DNA of 64,000 bases from Capsicum annuum (Eukaryota > Streptophyta > Magnoliopsida > Solanales > Solanaceae), in NCBI RefSeq assembly GCF_002878395.1, contig NC_061116.1:121342352-121406351 (forward strand), given 5' to 3'. The position numbers and the translations under genes were made by a program. Under the pieces are notes generated by a model that was not told where the DNA came from, ran no database searches, and saw nothing but the letters and a program-made list of their open reading frames with translations. Below are positions 36,041-48,709 of this stretch, piece by piece (position 1 is the first letter of the stretch; the number at the start of each line of letters is the position of its first letter).

Positions 36041-39000
36041 TGAAATGTTTTTATTTTTTTCTTTATTTTTTTCTCTATTCCAAATAAAAGTTTTAAAAAC
36101 ACTTTATTATACTAATTTCTGGGCACGTATGCTGCACATGAAACAACAACGATTAATTACTCTTGTTATAAAACAAGTCCCAATTCTGCCACTATAAAAT
36201 TTCTTAATATGATGAATTCTTCTTTTATATACTCTCTCTTTTCTATTTTCTTCTTAAATTCTTCTGTCTATTTATTCTCTTTCTTTAAAAGATATTGAAA
36301 ACTATTTTCTATTTTTTTACTATTCTATACAAAAATTTTCACTTCTTCAATTTGTATCAAATTATTTTATCTCTGCTCCAACATATTTTACTCATCACTC
36401 ATATCTTTAGTTTGTGTTAAATAATTTTTTCTTCTTTTTTACATTCTCTCCTTTTGATTTTCTTCTTAAATTCTATTTTCTATTTATCTAACTTAATTCA
36501 AAGTGATAAATAATTATGATGACATATTTTATGAGCTCAATGTACTTTTTGAAGGTGATGAATGAGATTATTGTACGAATTCAATAATCAAAGATACAAA
36601 GATCATGAAGCTCAATCTTATATGAATGATCCGAAGATCGTGAAAGAAACTAATGATAAAGCTAATAACAAATTGTCATACAAATTAATGGAACACAAGT
36701 TGAAAAAAGTGACAATAATTTAAAGGATATAAATAGTAATAACATATGTATTTACCTTAGCATTTGTTCATCATAAATATTTAAATTAAATTTGAAAATT
36801 TAAGTTTTTGGAATAGGTATTTGAATCGTAAAGTTATGTTTGAATATCAATGTAACTAGGAATTTTTTTTAAAAAGTCTCAAGAATCTAGAAATTTATTT
36901 GAACTAGTTTTTGAAATATTTTTTAAGATATATTTTAAAAATTTGATTCAAAGTTCAAAGTTAAATGCTACTTTAATTGTTTTTTTAAATCTTAGAACAA
37001 ATTTTTTTTAAAAAAAAAATTATATAAAGAAAATAGTGAGGGATCGCCAACACATTTTAAATGAAGTCAACGAAGAGAGTATTTGAACAGAAGACAAAAA
37101 TTAATGGTGAAATCATCTCAATTCTCTCTTATACTCAAAGAATTTTGCACATATCTAATTTGTATCGAAAACTTTTTTCATTTTTTACTATACTTATATT
37201 TATTCACTGTATACAAAATGATTCTTTCACTTGTGTAATTTGTATTGAGATTTTTTTTTCTTTTTATATATCTATTTCAAATCAAAATTGCAAAATGAAC
37301 TTTATTATATTAGTTTCTAGACACATGTGCTGCACAAGTGTCCTAAATCTATTAGTATATTTTTTTTAAAATGATGATTTTTTTTCTTACTCTCGCCCAT
37401 ACTTTTATTTTCTTCTTAAATTTTTTCGCTATCTATTCTCTCACATCTTTAGTGTATATCGGAAATTATTTTCTCATTTTATACTATTCTTATCTCAATT
37501 CAAATACTTCACAAATTATCAGTATCACTTTTTTAATTTGTATCAAAAATTTTACAATCTCACATTTTCTTCTGTTTGTATTTAAATTTTCACAATCTCA
37601 AATCTTCATTAATTTAGTTTATATCAAAATATTTTTTTTTTGCTATTCACATCTATAGTCACACACTTTGTACTCTTCGTTCACATCTCATTTGATATCA
37701 AGGAGTTTTGACACTTTTTTTCTTAATTTTTTTATACTTTTTCATAAATTCTTTCCTCTGTTTATCTAGCTAAATACAAAGTGATTAAAAATTATCATGA
37801 TATATTTTATGAGTTTGACTCACTTTTTTGAATGTGATGAATGAAATCATCGTAAAACTTCAGCTAATAAAATCTACAAAGACGATAACATTTGATTCAA
37901 ATAATATCTAGTCAAATATTTTACGAAATTATTCCGTCACATTTCTAGTTTATATTAAAAGTCTGTTTTTTCTATTTTACTTTTCTTATCTCAATTTAAA
38001 CATTTCAAAAATAAATGTTCTCACTCTTTTAGTTTGTATCGAAATTCTCACAATCTCACGTCTTCATCTGTTTTAGTTGAGATATTTTTTTTGCTATTCT
38101 CACTCATAAACACACATTTTCTATTCATCTTTAACATCTTTATTCTATATAAAATAATGTTTGCTCTTCTTTTTTCTATTTTTTTCTCACTCACTCTTTT
38201 CTATTTTTTCATTGATTTTTTCCTTCATATCTACCTACTCACCAAGTGATGAATGATTATCATGTTATATTTAATGAGCTAGATCTATTTTTTAAGGTGA
38301 CGAATGAAATCACCGCAAGACTTTAACTGATAGCTACAAAAACGATGGAACACGATATTATATGGATGAACAAAAATAAGAAAAAATAACTGATGAAGAT
38401 GATTGAAAAATAGTCATATAACAAGATTGTGCACAAGTATAAAAATGTGAGACAAATATAAAAGATCTGAAAAATAACTATCACAATCTTTAAAATCAGA
38501 TTTAAAATTCAAAATATCTCTTCCTTTTTTTCTTACTCTCTTTTTTTCAATTTCTTCACTCTATCTATTCTCTTACATATCTAACGTATATCGAAAACTG
38601 TTTTCCCATTTTTAAATAGTATCATCTCTATTCAATCTATACAGAACAATTCTTTCACTTCTACAATTTGTATCGAGATTTTTATTCATTTTTTAATTAT
38701 TATCTCAACTTTGAATCAAGGGTTTAAAAATGACTTTATTATATTATTTTCTGAACACGTGTGTCCCCATTCTATTGACATAATTTTCTTAAAATGATAA
38801 CTTCTTTTTTTTTCTTAGTTTCTCTTTTATTTTCTTCTAAATTTTTTCATCTATCCATTCTCTCACATCTTTAGTATATATCAAAAATTACTTTCTCATT
38901 TTTTACTATTCTTATCTCGATTCAAATACTTCACAACACTTTCACTTTCTTAGTTTGTTTCAAAATTTGTACAGTCTCACATTTTCATCAGTTTGTATCT

Positions 39001-39519
39001 AAAATTTCACAATCTCATATCTTCATTAGTTTATATCAATATATTTTTTTCAAATATTTTTGCAATTCACAGCTAAACTCAAATACTTTTTACTCTATTT
39101 TCACATCTTCACTTGATATCAAGGAGTTTTGTTACTTTTTTCTTATATTTTTTCTTAAATTCTTTCTTCTATCTATCTAACTAAATACAAAGTGATGAAA
39201 AAATATCATTTTATATTTTATGAGGTTGACTAACTTTTTGAAGGTGATGAATGAGTTCATCGCAAGACTTCAACTATAATATCTACAAAGTCGGTGAAAT
39301 CAGATTCAAATAATCTCTAGTCAAATATTTCACTAAATTATTCCGTCACATTTCAAGTTTATATCGAAAGTCCCTTTCTTTTTTTTTTTCTATTCCTATC
39401 TCAATTTAAATACTTTAAAAATTAATGTTCTCACTCTTTTAGTTTGTATCAAAATTCTCACAATTTCACATCTTCTTCTATCTATATCATGATTTCTACA
39501 ATCTCACATCTTCATTTGT

Positions 39520-39867
39520 TTGAATCGAAATATTTTTTTTGCTATTTTCATGTATAAACACACTTTCTACTCATCTTTAACATTTTTACTCTATAGAGTT
39601 TTTGCTCTTCTTTTTTCTTACTATCATTTTTCTATTTTTTTGTCTTGCTCACTTTTTTCTATTTTTTCATCAATTTTTTCTCTATATCTAGCTATAAATA
39701 AAGTGATGAATTATTATTATGATATATTTGATGAGTTAGATCAATTTTTTGAAGGTGATGAATGGGATCATCACAAGGCTTCAACTGATAACTACAAAGA
39801 CGATGGTGCCCGATCTTATATGAATGAACAAAATGAAGAGAAGGATGAACAAAAAGAAGAGAAATAA
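39520..39867 (+). other. Open frame over a type-b box of the array
   Basis: 115-residue open frame. Its first half is hydrophobic translation of T-rich repeat sequence and is probably meaningless. From the repeated ATG (about 39705) it reads MNYYYDIFDELDQFFEGDEW, then DHHKASTDNYKDD, an acidic peptide recurring in other units. A polypyrimidine stretch ending tatctag lies just upstream, like a 3' splice site. Not recognised as a known protein. It could be an amplified exon fragment or chance conservation of satellite DNA. Confidence 0.35.
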
Positions 39868-41154
39868 ACTAATGAAGATGATTGAAATATTGTAATACTA
39901 GAAGATTATACACAAGTACACACATGAAAACTAATTAAAAATATTTGAAAAATAACTATAACAATCTTTATAATTTGATTTAAAATTTAGAGTATTTATT
40001 TTCTTTTCTTAAACTTTTTTTTCTCGTCTTCTCAAATTTTTTCCTCTATCTATTTATTACATCTCTAACATATATCAAAAATATTTTTTTTCATTTTTTT
40101 TAATATTGTCATCTCTATTCACTCTATACAAGACAATTCTTTCACTTATACAATTTGTATCAAGATTTTTATTCTTTTTTAAAAAAATTATTATCTCTAC
40201 ATTCAATCAAAGTTTTAAAGAGAACTTTATTATACTTGTTTTTGAATATGCATGTTGCACGTGTGTTTCAATCGTATTAGGATAATTTTTTGAACGATAG
40301 TCTCTTCTTCTTTTTCTAAGTCTCTCTTTTATTTTCTTCTTAAAAATATCTATCTATTCTCTTACATCTTTAGTATCTATCAAAAATTATTTTTTTCATT
40401 TTGTTTACTATTTTATCGTAATTCAAACACTTAAAATCAACCTCTCAAAGAATAGGGAGTGAACGACCCTTTAACGCTCTTACTTTTTTAGTTTGCATCA
40501 AAAATTTCAAAATCTCACACTTTCATTAGTTTGTATTCAAATTTTTCACAATCTCATATCTTCGTTAATTTAATTCAAAATATTTTTTTTATTTTGCTAT
40601 TCACATCTATATTCACTCACTTTTTACTCTTCTTTCACATCATCATTTGATATCAAGGAGCTTTGGAACTTCTTTTCTTACTCTTTGTTTTCTTTTTTCT
40701 AGAATTATTCTCTCTGTCTATCTAGATTAATACAAAGTGATGGAGAATTATCATGCTATATTTTATGAGTTTGACTCACTTTTTTTTTTATAAGGTAATG
40801 AATGAGATCATTCGCAAGACTTTAACTAATAAAATATACAACCATAGTGAAATCTAATTCAAATAATTTCTAATCAAATATTTCACAAAATTATTATTTA
40901 ACATTTCCCGTTAATATTGAAAGTTCCTTTCTCATTTTTTACTTTTCTTATCTCAAATTAAACATTTCAAAAATTAATATTCTCATTCTTTTAGTTTGTA
41001 TCGAAATTCTCACAATCTTAGATCTTGTTCTATCTATATTGTAATTTCTCTAATCTCACATCTTCATCTGTTTGAGTTGATTATTTTTTTGTTATTCACA
41101 CGTATAAACACACACTTTCTACTTATCTTTAACATCTTTATTCTAAATTAGAGA

Positions 41155-41457
41155 GTGTTTGCTTTTCTTTTTTCTTACTCTCTCTTTTCTATTTTTTCTT
41201 ACTCACTCTTTTTTATTTTTTTTCATCAATTTTTTCTTCCATATCTAGATAAATACAAAGTAATGAATGATTATCACTGTATATGTAATGAGCTAGATCC
41301 ACTTTTTGAAGGTGGTGAATGGGATCATTGCAAGACTTTAACTGATAACTACACAGACGATGATGCACAATCTTATATGGATGGACAACTGATAACTATA
41401 CAAGCGATGGTGCACGATCTTATATGGATGAATAAAAATAAGAGAAAGAAACTATAG
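41155..41457 (+). other. Second open frame over a type-b box of the array
   Basis: 100-residue open frame with the same layout as the one at 39520-39867: low-complexity hydrophobic start, then MNDYHCICNELDPLFEGGEW and DHCKTLTDNYTDDDAQSYMDG. An internal duplication of the ACGATG-type segment (41345-41430) lengthens the tail. Related to the boxes at 38243 and 39700. No known family recognised. Confidence 0.35.
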
Positions 41458-42889
41458 AAGATGATCAAAAAATAGTCATACAAGAAGATTGTGCACAAGT
41501 ACCAAAATGTGAGTCTAATTTAAAACATCTAAAAAATAACTATAACAATCTTTAAAATGTGATTTAAAATTCAGAGTATTTCTTCTTCCTTTTTTCTATC
41601 TTTTCTCAAATTCTTCCCTCTATCTATACTCTTACGTCTGTAGCATATATCGAAAATAGTTTTATTATTTTTAATATTATCATCTCTATTCAATCTATAA
41701 AAAATAATTCTCACTTCTACAATTTGTATTGAGATTTTTATTTTTTTTATTCTTATCTCTACTTTAAATCAAAATTTTAAAAAGGACATTTAGTAGTTTC
41801 TGGACACGCACGTTGCACGTGTGTCCCAATTCTATTTGTATAATTTTTTTAAAAAATGATAATTTCTTCATTTTTCTTAGTCTCTCTCTCTTTCATTTTC
41901 TTCTTAATTTTTTCCATCTATCCATTCTTTCATATCTTTAGTATATATCAAGAAATAATTTCTCATTTTTTTCTATTCTTATCTCAATTCAAATAATTCA
42001 CAAATTGACGCTCTCACATTTTTAGTTTGTATCACAAATTCCATAATTTCACTCTTCATCAGTTAATATCAAAATTTTCACAATTTCATATCTTCATAAG
42101 TTTGCATAAAAAATTTTATAGTTTTTTCTTACTATCTTCTTAAATTCTTTTATCTATCTGTCTAGATCAACTAACTTAATGGATAATTATGATTATATGT
42201 TTTATGAATCTGATTCACTTTTTACAAGCGATGAATCAAACAAGGACCATAATGCTCATTTTTATATGAATGGTCCATAGAAAAAAGAAATTAATGATGA
42301 AGATGAGCGAAAAATGAAAGAGAAGTAAAAAAAGGTGAGACTAATTTATAATAATAATTTTTATGTTAGCTCCTGTTTCACCATAAATTTTAAAGTGAAA
42401 CATAAAAATATAAATTTATGAAATAATGATTTGAAATTTGAAGTTATATTTTAATAGGTATTTAACTTGAAAGAAAAGTTTTTTGTGAGGAAAAATTCAA
42501 AGATAGATCTGGACTAATTTTTTTCTCTATTATCATCTCCAACCAAATATTTTTTACTCATCTCTTACATCTTTAATTTGTAAAAGTTTTTTCTTCTTTT
42601 TTTCTTAACTTTTTTATTCTTAAATTCTTAATTAATTTTTTAAAAAAGAATTAAAAGTGTAAAATAATTTGTGCAATTAGTCACACGTATTTTACATGCA
42701 TTAAGTAAGTTTTACTTAAAAAGACAAAATTAGTTGGTGGAAAAGCTTTCAAAATTTGCTCAGAAGCACATGTTTTTTCACCTCATTTGTTGATTTTCTT
42801 TTGTTGTTTTATTACCTAGAAACTATCAATAGTTTCAAGTTCAAAACATCATGTGACTAAGAAATTATGAAATCGGAGTCTTTGCTCTT

Positions 42890-43155
42890 TATTTTTCTTA
42901 CTCTCTCTCTCTTTTTTAATCTCTCTCTGTCTCTCTCTCTCCCCCTCTCTATTTTCTTAAATTCTTAAAAATTGTGAAGCCAGAGTTTCATTGCTCTTTC
43001 TTTTTCTTTTATCTGCAACAAATAAAAGTTTAAAAGGACTTTATTATACTAGTTTTTGGACACTTGTATTGCATGTGTTTCCAATTTTGTCAATATAATT
43101 TTTTTAATAATAAATTCTTCTTTTATTGTCTTACTCTCTCTCTCTCTCTTTTTTT
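42890..43155. repeat. CT-rich microsatellites within the array
   Basis: Two (CT)n/(TC)n stretches at about 42900-42952 and 43134-43150, grown from the pyrimidine-rich tract present at the matching place of other units (for example 41880-41895). Simple sequence, no coding value. Confidence 0.85.
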
Positions 43156-44062
43156 TTTTTTAAATTCATATTAAATTTCTACAATTTCACATCTTCATCG
43201 TTAATCAAAGTTTTCACAATTTTTCATCTTCATCGGTTTATATCAAAAATTCAAAAACCTCACATCTTTATTCGTTTGTATTGAAATATTTTTTATCTAC
43301 TCTAATGTATACACACACTCTTTTACTCTTCTCTCATATTTTCACTCGATATTATAGCCTTGTTTTTCCTTTTTCTTGCTCCTCATTTTTTCCTTAAATC
43401 CTTCCCTCTATCTATCTAGCTAAATACAAAGTGATGGATAATCATAATAATATATTTTTTGAGCTAGATTCAGTTTTCAAGGTGATAAATGAGACTATTT
43501 CAAGGCTTCAACTAATAAAATCTACAAACATAATGATGTTTGATCTTATATGAATGAAAAAAAAACTTATGATGAAGATGACTGAAAAAACAATGATCAT
43601 ATAAGAAGATGGTGCACATGTACAAAAGGGTAAGGCAAGTTTAAAAATTTTAAAAATAATTATAACAATCTTTATTTTAGCTTTTGTTTCACCATAAATT
43701 GTATTGTGAAATTTAAAATTTTGAGTTTTTACAATAATATAATACATATTGGTTCAGAAAGTACTACAAAAAATTCTAATGGTATTGGAATTTCTCAATG
43801 TAATAAGAAATTTAAAAAATAAAGCCCTTGTTTTGTAATCTAATTTGAAAGTTAAAATTATGTCTGGATATCCATTTATTTGTACAAAATTCAAAATTCT
43901 ATAAGTGAAAGTCCTAAATTGTATAGAATTTCTTTTTTTATTTTTAATTCTTATGTCTACTCCAAATAAAAATTTTGAAAAGATTTTTATTATAATAGTT
44001 TTTGAGCACATGTGTTGCATATGTCTCGATTATGTCATTGTAAATTTTTTTAAATGATAAAC

Positions 44063-44987
44063 TGTCACGACCCAAACTAACGGACCATGTGAAGACCTAT
44101 GTTATCCTACTTAGCTAGGCGGACCCTTGTTATCGAATCAAAAATTTGCGAAAGACTTCTATTTTTAAGATAATACTGAATTAAATATAATGAAGTAAAT
44201 TAAATACCAATAAATAAACTTTTCAGAAACACCTTACAATTGTCTTTTACCATCCCTAGACTTGATCAGACATGTCTTTTACCATCCCTAGACTGACACT
44301 AAAATAATTAATAAGGAGACTTCACTTCCGCCAGAAATAAGGTGCAGAAGTTGGTACTGAGCATAGACATCTATTTAGTAACTTCAAAATTAACCTGCAT
44401 CCAATCTACACCCCAAAAAGGAATGTAGAAGAGTAGGATCAGTAAACACACGTACTGGTAGGTATCATCAATCAATCAATGTTAGTTCACATAATCATAA
44501 AATAGAATTAAAGAAAAGAAATCATGGCATCTTAATAGAAATATAATCCAATTCAAGTTGTAACAACATTATTACTTTACCTATATAAGTTACATCATCT
44601 AACTACTCTTTCAATTTTTTTCAGTATTATATTCACTATTAACATACTCTAGTCACATTAATTAACACCATCAACCATAATCCACACTAATACATCACTT
44701 ACCTCTTCTATTACTCAAATTCACAAGAAAAATTTAGTGATCATAGACAAATCATACTAAACTCTTGAGCTAACAACCAAATGCTCTTTTATAATATTAA
44801 AGAATGATAACTAGCTAATCGAGTAAGCTATGATTATAACAAGTATAAATGAAGCAAGTTAACAAACATATAAGTAAGTATAAAGTTTCACTTTTCCAAG
44901 TACATGTCACAAAATCAATCTCAAGGATATAATCAAATAGGGAACACAAGTCAACTCATATTTCAGTAAAACATACCATAGAACTCA
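44063..44987 (-). mobile_element. LTR 'M', copy B, first part
   Basis: Starts TGTCACGACCCAAACTAACG directly after the last array unit. It retains about 790 bp (44110-44898) that copy A has lost, including the CATCCCTAGACTGACA-type region at 44250-44300. Cut at 44987 by the solo LTR; resumes at 56526. Target duplication actca (44983-44987) / aatca (56526-56530). Confidence 0.75.
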
Positions 44988-46055
44988 TGCAATGCCCCAA
45001 AAATCCAAACCAATGTTAGCGTCATGTTTCAAGTTCATGCATAATACATTATGGTTCCTTGGTAGTTTTATAGCTATTTTGATGTATATTAAGGTCTCAA
45101 TAACTCCCAGATATTAGACGAATCAAAACAATCCTTACTGATTGAATTATTTTTGTATAAGAATGTTGCTTTAGTCAACTTCAAATGAGCATATCTTTTT
45201 CTCTACTCAAAATTTTCCAGCTCAAGACACACCAAATGGTAGGAAATTGAATTATCTTTCCAACTATACCAATATTTTCCAAATTCGATACTCGGGTGAG
45301 AAGTTATGGCACTTTTAGTGAAAGCGGTAGCTCAATACGAGTAGTACTGTGTCGCGGTGACCCCAAAAATGACGTTCATCCCTTTTCAGTGTACCATCAC
45401 AATAAGCACTGCATCGCGCTGATGTGACATTTTATAATTGTCCTTTTCCAGTGTGTCATCGCAATTGCCACCACGTCGCTCCAAGGAAATTTTTCATGTT
45501 TGTCATTTTCCAGTGAGGCACCGCATTGCTCCAAAGTTCCAGTTCATAGTGGTCAGGGATGAGGGCTTACCTGCCAGTCGGGGGTATGACCTTTAGTAGC
45601 AGTTCTCATATTCCATAACTACGTAGCCAACGTAGGTTTAAATATTAACCTGCCAGTTAAGGGTTGATCTCATACAGGTACCTTCCAGTTAAGGGTCACC
45701 CATAGTCCTTTGGGATAATACTTTAGTGGATCCACATAGCTAGTGTTAGTACCCGTGGCATAGTATTGACACCCTTCCAATTGGGGTCACAGGTTAGACC
45801 CCAAATTTTCTCATTGGGGCATATCGGTTAGATGATAGGTCCTACAGTCTCAGTCCAGTCATCAGCTCAGTGATTCAGTTTCAGATTTTGATATCAGTTA
45901 TTCAGCTATCAGTATTCAATATTTCAGATTATATTCAGAAGATGCTTGTCGCTTGGTCATGCATCTTCAACACTTACAGTTTCCATGTATTCTATTCAGT
46001 ATTTCATGCTATATATATTCAGTCAGCTATTATTCATGCACATAAAATCATGCAT

Positions 46056-48494
46056 TGTAAGACCCCAAAAATACTAACTTAACTCAGTCCTATAGAGCAT
46101 GAAAAGAGGTCCCATACTTAGGAAAATTTTTTTAGCTAAGTAATGACACTTAGTCTCATTTTAGGACCTTGGTATTTCCATGATTTTATTTACGACCCTT
46201 ATGATCTTAAAATGTTGATTTTTAAGTTGATTCATGATTAAGGAGGTCAATGGGTGTTCTCGAGCGAGTTTTAAATTTTTTGAACCTCGTTAGAAGCTCG
46301 TTTGGATGTTAAAAATAGTGAGTCAACACGATCTCAATGCGTTGCATCGCTTATTGCATCAACGAATATTTTCTCCAGTATTCAGTGCAAATTCTAATGA
46401 GCCGACACAATATCAATGCGTTGTATCATCCATCGCGTCGACCCCATCGACGCAGCGCATCGGTCTGCACATCACTGGGTATGTTTTTCAGTAATTAAAA
46501 ATCCGCATCCAAAAGGTAATTGAGTCAATTTTTCCACCCAAAACACATAATTTTAATCTCAAATAGCAAAGACACCTAATTATTCATCTTTTTCATCTCT
46601 AATAATAAAACCCTAGCTCTAAGAATCAAGAACAAACTCCATAACTCCTACTCCAAGAAATCTTATAATCCAAAGTTTCGGGTTCAAAAAATTCAAAAGG
46701 AAGCTTCAAGAACACCATTAGAGAGTCAATAATCAAATTTCTACATTCAAATTCATCAACAAGGCATGTGGGGTTTATGAACAAGGATCCTCTTTTATTC
46801 TTGTGCCCAAAACTAGCTTTTAACTATAAATTTACATGGTTTTTATATGAATATGCATGAAATTTATATTGGGGTTCATACCCAATGTTACTATTTGCAA
46901 GATTATGAGATTTCACGTAATTTAGAAGCTGAATTGCATGTTTATTCTTATATCTTCATATGCATTGCAGCAAAATTTTAGATTTTGAAGTGAGTTATCA
47001 TTGTTTTCATCACCAAGCATGATTATTATGATGTTTTGATATGAGATTGATGTGTGGCTTACTATCCCTAGGTTGAATATTATTATTTCAAGAAAAATTA
47101 TGCTTTTAGCAATAGTTGATCAGTTTATTTTCAGATTTTCAATAAAGATTTGGTCTTTGGATCCTCAGATATGATTTAGAATCTACTTTATAGATTTATT
47201 ACATATTACAAAAATCAGATTTAGCATTACTTACAGATTGAATCAGATAAATGCATAATTAGCTTCATAATAAACCCTTATGCTAGTTTTTAAAAGTGGA
47301 TTTTCAATAGAATGAGCATACAGATTAAAAGGAGTAGTATTTAGCACCGAGCTAGAAGTATGGGATTAGCGTGCCCTAACTTCCACAGAACTACATAGCC
47401 AACGTAGGTATAGATTCATATTATTACCATTTTAATATGAATGACAAATACAGATTTGATCACTTAGATTAGGTTATACTCCTTGACAAGAGTATGACAC
47501 CTCTCCCCATTGTGAAGTTTTCCCCATAAGGGAATAAGACATTGGACTCCATATTAGCTCACATAGTTTATGTCGGTTAAGAGAACCTCCCTTCTAGTAA
47601 AAGTAAATAAATAGTTTTTGGGTAACTTCCGTAACAGAATAGAATAATAGAAAAGCTTTTAAGAAAATAAGTGTAAAGGCTCACAGCTTTATTCAGATTA
47701 TCTTTTTTTAAGAAAGATATTAGCTATAGACTACAACTTTATAATTTCAGATATAGAAGTGAGCCCTTTTTACATATAGATAGTATGATTTACAGATAAA
47801 ACATTAGTACAGTTTTCAGAACTAAATGTTATGACTCACTAGATTTACAAAGTATAATTTTCTTTTCATGATTACAGATTTCAATTTTTAGATACTCCAG
47901 CTTATGTGATTCATTTACATTTAGCATGCATTATTTTACAAACTATTATGATGATTAATATTATGTTTTACTTATGCATTCAACCCCATATACTTAGTAA
48001 ATCCTCAAAGTACTGATCCACATATGCGTCTATGTGCTACATTGTCTCATAATGTAGGTTCAGGTGCTCAGTTTCTGCAGCGAGAGTAATTTTGAGCATC
48101 TCCATCTATGTCCCAATAGTTGGTGAGTCCTCATAGTTTGGGGACTTAGTCATTCAGTTTATTTTAGCTTATCAATTTAGATAATTCAGTATTTATAGAC
48201 AGTTCGAGTCAGCTGAGGGTTTGTCCTAGTGACTCTCTAGTTATTAGTAGTAGAGGCTTGACAGAATGCTAGTTTTCTTTAGATTTTTAGTAGTGTTTTA
48301 TTAGACTTTTGAGAGTAGTATTTTCAAATATTTTTAGTTAACTCAGATAATTTTTCATATATAGTGTGATTTTTATGCCTATATTCCATTATTATGAGAT
48401 TCAGACTTAGTAGAAGGAAGACAGGGTTAGCTTAAGGCTACTCGTAGTCTTGAGCATCGTGTGACATCTTGAAACCCATTTTCGAGGCATTACA
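46056..48494 (+). mobile_element. LTR I1 (5' LTR of element I)
   Basis: 2.44 kb, TGTAAGACCCCAAAAATACT to GAGGCATTACA. It has a CG-containing block at 46315-46475 (caacgcgatctc-like and ccatcgcgtcgaccccatcg forms), a leader with aaaaccctagctctaagaatc at 46608, and blocks with 'ctccccattgtgaagttttccccataaggg' character near 47500. Compared with I2, several CG sites have become TG or CA. Confidence 0.9.
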
Positions 48495-48497
48495 AAC

Positions 48498-48512
48498 TTG
48501 GTATTAGAGCCT
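48498..48512 (+). other. Primer-binding site of element I
   Basis: TTGGTATTAGAGCCT, three bases after the TTACA end of LTR I1; one change from the tRNA-Met primer site. Confidence 0.85.
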
Positions 48513-48709
48513 AAGGTTTATGAGAATCCTAGGGAGTCAGATAAGCCATGTTACATAGAGTCTTGATCATGGGTGTAAAGTGCGCTATATTTATGAGCAA
48601 GAGGCTACGAGACATTCTTAGAAAATCATCTCTTTCTTTCATGATCTATCGTGCTTACAGTATCTCTATCTATTTTTAACTTATGCTCTTATGTGACATT
48701 TGAATATGA

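Larger units (their letters stand above)
36041..44062 (+). repeat. Degenerate higher-order tandem array, about 8 kb
   Basis: T-rich satellite-like array. Two landmarks recur in the same strand and order. (i) A box beginning AAAGTGATGAATRATTATCA (next: gatatattttatgag) sits near 36500, 37778, 38243, 39189, 39700, 40733, 41256, 42178 and 43428. (ii) An end motif ACTTTATTATACTAGTTTCT followed by a GCACGT hairpin sits near 36101, 37299, 38732, 40223, 41785, 43039 and 43983. Boxes at 37778/38243, 39189/39700 and 40733/41256 form three pairs (type a then type b), giving a two-monomer higher-order repeat of about 1.41-1.55 kb. More divergent single units flank it on both sides. It ends abruptly at the M LTR at 44063. 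Confidence 0.8.

Noticed and set aside
37061..38249. Hydrophobic, Phe-rich open frames that look like membrane proteins
   Set aside because: They translate the T-rich part of the tandem array, and frames differ between units, so the hydrophobicity reflects base composition.
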